DNA from: Ectobius pallidus
Taxonomy: Eukaryota; Arthropoda; Insecta; Blattodea; Ectobiidae
Assembly: GCA_964059195.1 (NCBI GenBank)
Contig: CAXKWD010000006.1
Span: forward strand, 2,038,530 to 2,102,529
Direction of reading: 5' to 3'
DNA: 64,000 nucleotides
Both the position numbers and the translations under genes were made by a program. The first letter of the stretch is position 1. Each line of letters begins with the position of its first letter. The notes below the pieces were generated by a model. It worked only from the letters and a program-made list of their open reading frames with translations. It searched no databases and was not told the DNA's origin. Below, one piece after another: positions 55,793 to 64,000 of the stretch.

Positions 55793-57174
55793 TGAAACCG
55801 AACATTTCCTCATACGAACCGGCCTTTTTCCCCTATATTATAGTAAAATTCCTCAACTTCAAACATCAATAACTCAATAAATAAAATAATGACAATAAAA
55901 CAAATTATACCAATAGAAAGAGAGAAACACCCCCTTCAATTTCATATACCACACTAAACTTTTAATTAACCCCTTTAATCATTTTAATCGGACATTATAA
56001 TTAACTTCCATAGTTTTAATCCGACAGACTTGAGACTTAGATCATTCGATTCAGCTAAAATCAGCCCACAAAATGGAAATAGTATTAACTCTGATAGCCT
56101 TCAGCTATCACAGTTATTATCACAGATATATTTAGTAGGAGTAGACTTCCTGTATGACAGACATTCTGACGACTAGGTCGAGATGTCACATAAAATTAAT
56201 GACCCAACGAACATTAACGCATTTTAACCGAAGAAAGATTCAAACAAGCTAGCAGAAAACCAAGATCTCCTCCAATTAAGTAAAACCCTAGGTTGAAACC
56301 ATCCAATAGCAACAATTCACCCCTCCACCTACCCAGGAGATATTATCAAAGAGCCCCGAAGTCACAGCATCTTTTTGGATCAGGAGACAGACGACGAATC
56401 TACGACACTAAGACAGAGCCTTCAGCTAACTTTTATAACATGGACTAAACTACAATATTCTATAAATATTCAACTTCAAAGATATCGAATCCGCGCATTA
56501 TAAATAGATCAATTTAGTATAATATAACATCGCCGCGCGTCAGTATTAACCTACGGAAGTAGAGATTGTATAAGTGATTTTTGTTAAAGTAATTAAACTT
56601 AAAACGTACCCGGTGCATAACTAGTAAAGTTGCCCGCGAGATAAAAAGGAAGTATTAATAATCCGCGCCATATAAATAGAATCGACGGAATAATTATTGT
56701 GAATAGTGAAGAAGCGCGTAAGAAGTGAATATTATCATAGTCTTAGACATTGCAACAACAACTTATAATTACTACGACTAAAATTACATCACCCCTTGGA
56801 CTTACATCATCTTATGAAAAGACTCAATAATACAACTATTACCTTTCAGAACAAACCTTGTTATTTAGAATATAGATTGAAATAGAAAAGATCATAAACA
56901 TTTTATTTCACCTAATACATCCCGATTTGCCTATTCGTTCCCTCGGACAATTTCTCTAGCCACCGACCCGTTATTAAGAATCTCGTGCATAAATCTATCA
57001 ACTGAGCTACTAGCCGGCAATAACCCCTTTTCGACAACCAGAATCGCCCAACACCAGTACTCCCCGGTAGGACTGTGGTATAAATGATCTCCCAACTTGG
57101 CGACAACTAACCCGAATTAAAGTACAGCTATAAAATGGCACTCAACTCTTTTAAATCAACTAAAGTACAGCTAT
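55793..57174 (+). repeat. 5' LTR of the Gag-only element
   Basis: Starts TGAAACCGAACATTTCC and ends TAAAGTACAGCTAT. Its length equals that of the 3' LTR exactly. The end is AT rather than CA, fixed by the target duplication and by the point where the two LTRs stop matching. Confidence 0.9.
56489..56681 (+). promoter_or_regulatory. Duplicated TATA-type promoter motif in the 5' LTR
   Basis: ATCCGCGCATTATAAATAGA at 56489-56508 and ATCCGCGCCATATAAATAGA at 56661-56680 place two TATAAATA boxes 172 bp apart in similar GC-containing surroundings. The same pair is in the 3' LTR at 62877-63069. Either could position RNA polymerase II; which is used cannot be read from sequence. Confidence 0.45.
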
Positions 57175-57178
57175 AAAA

Positions 57179-57197
57179 TGGCTACCAACGTGGTTGC
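57179..57197 (+). promoter_or_regulatory. Primer binding site candidate, tRNA-Lys-like
   Basis: TGGCTACCAACGTGGTTGC lies four bases inside the 5' LTR. The start TGGC and the CCAACGTGG block resemble the site used for tRNA-Lys in many retroelements, with mismatches. The tRNA assignment is inferred. Confidence 0.5.
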
Positions 57198-57647
57198 TTG
57201 AATTTGAAATTCCCGAGGAACGAGTAACAAAAACACTTTAAATTTTCGATATAGTAAAACCTCAGAAACAAACACAAATTAAAACAGTTCAAATCAGTGT
57301 TAAAAAAAAAAAAATTTAAATAGAATCAGTGCAACATCATCTGGATTACCACAACATCAAAGCCCTCCAACTGGATTTACATTTACATCAATTACCCTCA
57401 ACAACAGGATCTTCAACAACTGGACCCCGGATCAACCCCCAACAGCTGGACACCTGTAGCAACAAAAGGGTATCGTTATCCAAACTTATAGGTCGAATCC
57501 GGAATTTTGCTTCTATTATTAAAGTAAAATCTTAAGCAATTTTTATTCAATTTGCATTGTAATTTTGTCATTTAATTTTTGTTAATTTTTATTTTAATTT
57601 TCAAATTTTTATTAATTAAGTAACTTAAATTAATTTTTCAAATTTTT

Positions 57648-59711
57648 ATGAGATTGAGAAGCCACAAAAAGTTTCATACCATGAAGCAAAATTCAGGAAC
57701 TCGGACATTATATTCAGATTCGAATACTCCTCACAGTGAAAGTGAAAATCCACCAAATTGTACCGAAAATAACAATGTGAACCCACATGAACAAGAAAGT
57801 GATCTTGCGGTCAGTTCCACGCCTCTTACAGACGACACACCGGACCCAATAAGCTCTCCCTCAGAGAATAACAATACGCAACCTGCTGCTACACCGAACA
57901 CCATAAATCTTTCACAAGACACGCTAAACCCTAATACTGAATTTTTACTACAGTTACAAGCCATGATCGCAGGAATCTCAAACCAGCTGTCTTCACAAAT
58001 CACGGAGCTAGCTACACAAAACTCCACTTTAAATGATAATATGAATTCTATGAATTCACAGATTTCAACACTAAACACCACACTAAATAATCAGAACCAA
58101 GAACTAAGGAATGAAATGAATACCAACATGGCTACAGTGAACACAACACTTAAAGATAAAATCACCACACTGAATACACAATTAAGAGCAGACATGACAC
58201 AACAAACCTCAGAATTTAAATCTTTAATCAACGAACACAGAACTCACGTTACTACGGAGTTGCAAAATATGGACTCCCGCGTAACTACACAAATAGCCAA
58301 CACCGAACAAGTGCTCACCAGCCAGGTGGACTCCGTTCGAGCACAGGTTGGTACTATAGAAAGAAACACAGTGAATAACTCCACGAGGTTAATTTCCCTC
58401 CAGTCCGAAATTGACAGGCTCCAACAAAAAGTCCATGAACAGGAAACCATTATTGACCAATCAAGGGAAAATGCAATAATGCCCCATGCCTGTAATGCCC
58501 CCTCTACCTCAGCCTCTACGTCATCAACCTTACCTGATCCAGTGCCAAATGTACCCGAAGTACCAGAACCCTCTGTACCTATGCAAAGAATGAACAATGG
58601 GTTGGACCAGCGAGTTGCCAGTTCTAGCCGCGAGGCCCCACAAATTCCCATTAACAATTTTTCATTAAATAATTCTGACTTTCCGCTTCCTTGCTTTGAA
58701 GAGACAATTAAAACTAACCCAGTAAGATACTTAAAAGATCTCAAGACATATTTCACTCTACGAGGTGTCCCTGAACATTTGAAACTAATTTTCGTGGCGC
58801 AATCACTAAAAGGAACAGCAGCTCGATGGTTACAAGTCATCAACCCAGATAATCAGCTGTCCATTAGTCAGTTCGAGGAAATGTTTTTATCAGAGTTCTG
58901 GGGCGAAACAGATCAACTTCGTTTGAGAGCGAGAATATTTCACGGGAAATATGATAGAAGCCAAGGACAATCGTATCTCGAGTACTTTATCTCATTATGC
59001 GAGAGTAGGCAATTACTCAAGCCTGAGATAAAGGAGATAGATTTCCTTAATGCCCTTCACTCACACTTCCCTTCAATGGTACGAAATTGCCTCATAATTG
59101 CCTCTCCCCAGTCCACCACTGACATGTTAAAATTATGGAAATCCATGCAGGATACTTCCTACCAATCTAACAAACAAAACGCCCCCATAGTGTCTGCAAA
59201 TCAAATGCACAGAAAGAATATCAACTTAGTGCAAACCGCCCTTAACCACACTCCTTTTGAAAACGGGTTGCGATCACCCAACCCTTCTAAATCACCTGAC
59301 AACACTGAAAATAGACAATATGATGGTAAAAACAACAATGAGTTTCGACACCCTGACTATTATTGGCCACAAACTGAATTTTCGAGAAATTCTAGGAGTA
59401 ATTGGAGAACCAGAGGTTATCGTTTCCGCCCCTATGGCAATGGCAGATATAACAATAGCTACCGAGGACAATATAGGCATAACTATGCTAGTTCTCGACC
59501 TAACTGGTTCAACCGAACCCAATACAACCAAGGCTACTTCAGACCTTACTATAGAGGTAGAAACAATTACAGGTACGCCCATAGTAATAATAATCAATAC
59601 ACAAGAAACAACTCATACGACCATGCTAGAAATAGACCCAACAACAATGACCAGGATAATCAGGAACAAAGAACGCAGTCTCCCACTCCCACCGTGACTT
59701 TACAAGAGTGA
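57648..59711 (+). CDS. Gag polyprotein of the LTR retrotransposon
   Basis: An uninterrupted 687-codon frame from ATG 57648. Residues 1-95 are Ser/Thr/Asn/Pro-rich. About 100-275 form a long coiled coil, with regular Leu/Ile spacing and repeated Asn-Thr-Thr-Leu phrases, and 280-340 is a Pro/Ser linker. About 350-510 is a retrotransposon Gag capsid-type domain (Arg-Tyr-Leu-Lys-Asp-Leu, Ala-Ala-Arg-Trp-Leu, Phe-Leu-Ser-Glu-Phe-Trp). About 575-687 is a basic Arg/Tyr/Asn/Gly-rich tail, probably RNA-binding. There is no CCHC zinc knuckle. It would assemble particles that package element RNA. Antisense frames of up to 199 codons are shadows. The frame stays open although pol is gone, pointing to recent loss or continuing use. 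Confidence 0.85.
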   Translation: MRLRSHKKFHTMKQNSGTRTLYSDSNTPHSESENPPNCTENNNVNPHEQESDLAVSSTPLTDDTPDPISSPSENNNTQPAATPNTINLSQDTLNPNTEFLLQLQAMIAGISNQLSSQITELATQNSTLNDNMNSMNSQISTLNTTLNNQNQELRNEMNTNMATVNTTLKDKITTLNTQLRADMTQQTSEFKSLINEHRTHVTTELQNMDSRVTTQIANTEQVLTSQVDSVRAQVGTIERNTVNNSTRLISLQSEIDRLQQKVHEQETIIDQSRENAIMPHACNAPSTSASTSSTLPDPVPNVPEVPEPSVPMQRMNNGLDQRVASSSREAPQIPINNFSLNNSDFPLPCFEETIKTNPVRYLKDLKTYFTLRGVPEHLKLIFVAQSLKGTAARWLQVINPDNQLSISQFEEMFLSEFWGETDQLRLRARIFHGKYDRSQGQSYLEYFISLCESRQLLKPEIKEIDFLNALHSHFPSMVRNCLIIASPQSTTDMLKLWKSMQDTSYQSNKQNAPIVSANQMHRKNINLVQTALNHTPFENGLRSPNPSKSPDNTENRQYDGKNNNEFRHPDYYWPQTEFSRNSRSNWRTRGYRFRPYGNGRYNNSYRGQYRHNYASSRPNWFNRTQYNQGYFRPYYRGRNNYRYAHSNNNQYTRNNSYDHARNRPNNNDQDNQEQRTQSPTPTVTLQE

Positions 59712-59804
59712 GGGGTCAACACACTCTTCCTGTGGTAACCCTTGCAACCCTTTCAAAAAAAAAAAATAATAATAATAATAAAAAAAATATAAATTTCAAT
59801 TTGA

Positions 59805-60619
59805 CGACTTTATTTGGCTACCGTTCAGAACGAGTTGCAGGAACTACAAATACCACCTTCTAGCCCACCAGGTGAAGCTAATAAGCAAAGCACGTTAGCT
59901 ACTTACAACGGAATTATATATAAATTCTGTGGCAAAGAAAATCCCGCTTGGAGACCTTACATCCCCCAATCTCTTGAAACTGATATTATAGCAAGCTATC
60001 ACGAAAACCTTGCGCATAGTGGAACCGAAAAAATTATCGATTTTATTAGTGAGCATTTCTACATAAAACAACTTGGACGTAAGATTAGAATTTACATAAA
60101 AAATTGTCACCTATGCCAAGTAGGCAAGAGTAAGAACACAGCCTATGAAGTGTCAATAAATATTTAAAGCCCATCCAAGCCATACTTAACGAAACAAAAC
60201 ATCACGTTACGAAGGAAATTCCCTTAGAAGTAGTAACACATTGTAAAGTGAACCCTCTTTTCAAGAACACCCCCCCTGTGTTACCGACCTGCAATAAATC
60301 AGACTTGGACATATGCAATGCTATCCTTAAACGCCTACAGAGCAAGTGGTTGAAAAGAAGGCGACAACCCAGACGCCCTCGTCCTATATGGGATCCTTTG
60401 CCGGGAGATTATGTATTGCTTAAATCACATATAATTTCAAGTGCATTACACAATCGCCAGAAGAAATTCAGTCTCCTTTATTCTGGACCATTTCAGGTAA
60501 AAGCAAAATTTAGTACTGATACCTATCAACTCACCCATATAGAGAATCCAAAGAAAATTCTCGGCAAGTATAGAAAACATTTGTTAAAGCCCTATCATGT
60601 AATGGCTAGCAAGCCTTAG
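59805..60619 (+). pseudogene. Integrase remnant (zinc-binding and C-terminal parts)
   Basis: First piece (59805-60167, no ATG): an HHCC zinc-binding domain with His-Glu-Asn-Leu-Ala-His and Cys-His-Leu-Cys about 30 residues later. Second piece (about 60160-60619, another frame, no ATG): the region after the catalytic core and the basic C-terminal domain, including Gly-Asp-Tyr-Val-Leu-Leu and Tyr-Ser-Gly-Pro-Phe-Gln-Val. The D,D-E core between them is missing, and so are protease, RT and RNase H upstream. Two deletions therefore shaped this interior, one upstream of 59805 and one near 60165. Confidence 0.8.
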
Positions 60620-62180
60620 CCTGGTATTTGGATTGGAAGAAAAAGGAAGTGTAAATATAAGATGACTGGATCTGAAAAAGGATTGAATTGGACTGACTAT
60701 GTAAAATAATTAGAGTGATTCCTACTTCACAAATTAATGTTTTACCTGACATCTAAGGATGAATGTACAATTTACGGTTGAGTGACTATAGTCTTTAATT
60801 AATTTGCTGAAAGACAATTCTCCGATACGAGGCTTATTATATCAAATATGATGAGTATTCGCAGCAAATTAATCCACTACAAATACAAGTGCACTGTATT
60901 ATTTTTGTAGTGATCTCAATGTGTAAATAGATAATTTTAAGTTATAAGGCTACCTCCCCTCTAAATTCAATGCTGAAGAGATAAAACATTCATTTGACCA
61001 AAGGAATCACACTATTATTTGACTTAATGATTAATTAGACACAACCATTTTCGGCTCATTTTTAATTTTATTTATTGGAATAGTATATAACATAATATGA
61101 ACAAAATTTTAAATTTTTCAAAAAAAAAAAAAAAAAAAAAAATTATTTTACATACAAAAGTATGGACAGCACATATTATCAACCCTTTCCCGAAAATTAA
61201 CCAAGTAAAGTTATTTTAGAAGTGAAGAAAATATGGTAAGAGTGAACAATGAATATGCTAAGAATATTGAAAAAGTGTATGCAAACAAGGTAAGATATTA
61301 ATAAATTACGTATACGAGAAAAGCATTGAAAAAATATGATGAAAAAGAATAAAATAGGAAAGTCAAGCAAAGAATAATAATGTATACCGTATAAAATTAC
61401 GATGAAAATATGTAGCGACGAAATATGTGACATAAGTGAATGAAATATGATGATAAGTGAGATAAAGATTGATATTGAAAGAAATGAATAAGTTGATAGA
61501 AACAGATAAAGGATATTGGAAGTAATGAAAGGTAACATAGCAAAAAGTACTTACAAGGTGAAATTGGAATAGGAGTATAATATGTGAAATCTGGATATAA
61601 TTTAAGAGTTATTTAAGACCATAATAAGGAAAGGAAAGCGTACCCCAACGTTTCACTTCAATTAAGCATCAGCATCAAAATTCAGAAGAATGAAGATAAA
61701 ATTAATAAGACTAGGTTATGAACACAAACTTTAATCATAGTGTGTATTTTATTGATAAGATATAATGAATATTTTTATGATTTACTAGTGTAACAGAAGG
61801 ACAATGGACTGAATACAATATGTACGACGAATAATAAGAAGACAGACTACGTTAAGGTAAAATAGTATTGTAAAATTGCATTTTATTGTTTATGAATTTA
61901 TGTATGTGTATGTATAATTAACTAAAGAGTCAAGGTGATGTAAGGACACTAATTACTGAGAAAAACGTATCAAACAAAGATAATTAATTAAGAAATAATA
62001 TCACAAAACGATATCAAAACAAATTAAAAAAAAAAAAAAAAAAAAAAACCGAAATTAAAACAAGACAGAGGTCTATTTAGGACTTTGAAAACGGGTATTA
62101 TAATGACTGTAAAATCTCGCTCGTATTATTCTTGATCACCCTAATATATCGCGTGATTTTCCACTCATTATGCGATCATA
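60620..62180 (+). other. Noncoding 3' part of the Gag-only element
   Basis: 1.56 kb of A-rich sequence with two long A runs (24 and 24 bases). The 113-codon antisense frame (61197-61538) is Ile/Phe/Leu-rich simply because the plus strand is A/G-rich. No envelope or other gene is seen. Confidence 0.6.
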
Positions 62181-63562
62181 TGAAACCGAACATTTCCTCA
62201 TACGAACCGGCCTTTTTCCCCTATATTATAGTAAAATTCCTCAACTTCAAACATCAATAACTCAATAAATAAAATAATGACAATAAAACAAATTATACCA
62301 ATAGAAAGAGAGAAACACCCCCTTCAATTTCATATACTACACTAAACTTTTAATTAACCCCTTTAATCATTTTAATCGGACATTATAATTAACTTCCATA
62401 GTTTTAATCCGACAGACTTGAGACTTAGATCATTCGATTCAGCTAAAATCAGCCCACAAAATGGAAATAGTATTAACTCTGATAGCCTTCAGCTATCACA
62501 GTTATTATCACAGATATATTTAGTAGGAGGAGACTTCCTGTATGACAGACATTCTGACGACTAGGTCGAGATGTCACATAAAATTAATGACCCAACGAAC
62601 ATTAACGCATTTTAACCGAAGAAAGATTCAAACAAGCTAGCAGAAAACCAAGATCTCCTCCAATTAAGTGAAACCCTAGGTTGAAACCATCCAATAGCAA
62701 CAATTCACCCCTCCACCTACCCAGGAGATATTATCAAAGAGCCCCGAAGTCACAGCATCTTTTTGGATCAGGAGACAGACGACGAATCTACGACACTAAG
62801 ACAGAGCCTTCAGCTAACTTTTATAACATGGACTAAACTACAATATTCTATAAATATTCAACTTCAAAGATATCGAATCCGCGCATTATAAATAGATCAA
62901 TTTAGTATAATATAACATCGCCGCGCGTCAGTATTAACCTACGGAAGTAGAGATTGTATAAGTGATTTTTGTTAAAGTAATTAAACTTAAAACGTACCCG
63001 GTGCATAACTAGTAAAGTTGCCCGCGAGATAAAAAGGAAGTATTAATAATCCGCGCCATATAAATAGAATCGACGGAATAATTATTGTGAATAGTGAAGA
63101 AGCGCGTAAGAAGTGAATATTATCATAGTCTTAGACATTGCAACAACAACTTATAATTACTACGACTAAAATTACATCACCCCTTGGACTTACATCATCT
63201 TATGAAAAGACTCAATAATACAACTATTACCTTTCAGAACAAACCTTGTTATTTAGAATATAGATTGAAATAGAAAAGATCATAAACATTTTATTTCACC
63301 TAATACATCCCGATTTGCGTATTCGTTCCCTCGGACAATTTCTCTAGCCACCGACCCGTTATTAAGAATCTCGTGCATAAATCTATCAACTGAGCTACTA
63401 GCCGGCAATAACCCCTTTTCGACAACCAGAATCGCCCAACACCAGTACTCCCCGGTAGGACTGTGGTATAAATGATCTCCCAACTTGGCGACAACTAACC
63501 CGAATTAAAGTACAGCTATAAAATGGCACCCAACTCTTTTAAATCAACTAAAGTACAGCTAT
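62181..63562 (+). repeat. 3' LTR of the Gag-only element
   Basis: 1,382 bp, differing from the 5' LTR at about five positions. No convincing polypurine tract precedes it (the preceding bases are TTATGCGATCATA). Confidence 0.9.
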
Positions 63563-64000
63563 AGTGGCTATATGGAAATGGGAGATATGAATTTTGCTAT
63601 ACCAATGGAAACAGGGTTGTACGAATATTGTTGCTTTTTATGTGAATAAGATAGTCGTGCGAAGGACAAACACTATGGAACAAAGCAATGGCCTCTCAGA
63701 CAAAACTTAGAACCAGGTATTAAAAACATTGTTTGCAGACCACTGGTTGAAAAGACTGAAATAACATTACCTGCGTTGTACATTAAGTTGGGACTAATGA
63801 AAAACTTTGTAAATGGTATGAATCAAAACGGAGAAGCATTTAGGTATCTCTTCCGTAAATTTCCACGATTAAGTGAATCTTAAATCGGAGAGAGAATATT
63901 CATAGGTCCTCAAATAAGAAAACTAATGGCTCATGAACATTTTCATGGACTTCTAACAGGCAAGGAGAAAACTGCATGGGTAGCGTTCACTAGGGTTGTA
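63563..64000 (+). pseudogene. Zinc-finger-like arthropod repeat protein, downstream relic
   Basis: Continuing the same family after the retrotransposon: Tyr-Cys-Cys-Phe-Leu-Cys (about 63628), then a stop where the family has a Trp. Asp-Ser-Arg-Ala-Lys, Lys-Leu-Gly-Leu-Met-Lys-Asn-Phe-Val, Gly-Glu-Ala-Phe-Arg-Tyr-Leu and Leu-Leu-Thr-Gly-Lys-Glu-Lys follow. There are stops near 63650 and at 63880. The stretch between the first Cys pairs and this part is shorter than I would expect, so a deletion preceded or accompanied decay. It runs off the window end. Confidence 0.6.

Larger units (their letters stand above)
55793..63562 (+). mobile_element. Gag-only LTR retrotransposon (Ty3/gypsy-like), 7,770 bp
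   Basis: Two 1,382-bp LTRs flank a 5,006-bp interior, with a 5-bp target duplication AGTGG (55788-55792 and 63563-63567). I counted five differences between the LTRs (for example near 56129 versus 62517, and 56938 versus 63326), so it is young. The interior has a long intact Gag but no protease, RT, RNase H or integrase core, only integrase flanking pieces. Long A runs (61118-61141, 62025-62048) lie in the noncoding 3' part. It must rely on pol proteins from related elements. Confidence 0.9.

Noticed and set aside
58244..58843. 199-codon antisense frame inside Gag, and others (57731-58081, 59292-59597), plus a 146-codon sense-strand shadow at 59257-59697
   Set aside because: Shadows of the intact Gag frame, which has domain evidence.
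61197..61538. 113-codon antisense frame resembling membrane segments
   Set aside because: Hydrophobicity comes from the A/G-rich plus strand in the noncoding 3' part of the retrotransposon; no motif and no homologue I know.
60620..62180. Possible envelope gene between integrase remnant and 3' LTR
   Set aside because: No long sense frame, signal peptide or cleavage motif; the region is A-rich noncoding sequence.

Overview
The window looks like a slice of a large, AT-rich, repeat-dense animal genome, most likely an arthropod and probably an insect. The reasons are a BEL/Pao retrotransposon, an insect-type Tc1/mariner relic, several tRNA-headed SINE families, and interspersed repeats ending in (acagac)n tracts that are common in arthropods. 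I cannot name the species. No ordinary host gene is recognised with confidence; nearly everything identifiable is mobile or repetitive DNA, in several nested layers.

Region 1 (1-42113) is a head-to-tail tandem segmental duplication. Copy 1 is 1-13181, copy 2 is 13182-27437, and copy 3 is a truncated copy in two pieces (27438-27574 and 36191-42113). Copies 1 and 2 are almost identical except for 1,079 bp missing from copy 1. The unit carries, in order: a pogo/Tigger-like MITE, an internally deleted hAT element with a broken transposase end, a tRNA-headed SINE on the minus strand, a fold-back repeat, a 5'-truncated LINE end, a rearranged Tc1/mariner relic, a roughly 182-bp satellite array with alternating A and B monomers, more interspersed repeats, a 43-bp perfect inverted repeat, a locally tandem 0.62-kb repeat, and one coding-like open frame without a start codon.

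Copy 3 is split by an 8.6-kb insertion. About 1 kb of unclassified DNA was itself entered by a nearly intact 7,619-bp BEL/Pao retrotransposon on the minus strand (27669-35287). That element has 920-bp LTRs differing at only two sites I found, a 5-bp target duplication AGTTA, a primer site resembling tRNA-Tyr, and Gag-protease-RT-RNase H and integrase frames split by one frame change. Copy 3 ends inside its satellite at a palindromic junction where the satellite turns round (42078-42170).

Region 2 (42114-55590) is a mosaic of older repeats: inverted satellite relics, an exact 80-bp minisatellite, several SINEs and repeat fragments. It also contains a 4.2-kb element (48614-52851) with hAT-like ends TAGTGATGAGC and a perfect 8-bp target duplication. 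That element has AAGACC-type arrays near both ends but no transposase, and its interior is crowded with SINEs.

Region 3 (55590-64000) is a degenerate copy of a zinc-finger-like protein family that I recognise as highly repeated in arthropod genomes, although I cannot give it a function. It is split by a young 7,770-bp LTR retrotransposon (55793-63562) with 1,382-bp LTRs and a 5-bp target duplication AGTGG. This element keeps an intact 687-residue Gag but has lost protease, RT, RNase H and the integrase core; only the integrase zinc-binding and C-terminal pieces remain. It is best read as a Gag-only non-autonomous element that would need pol activity supplied by relatives elsewhere.
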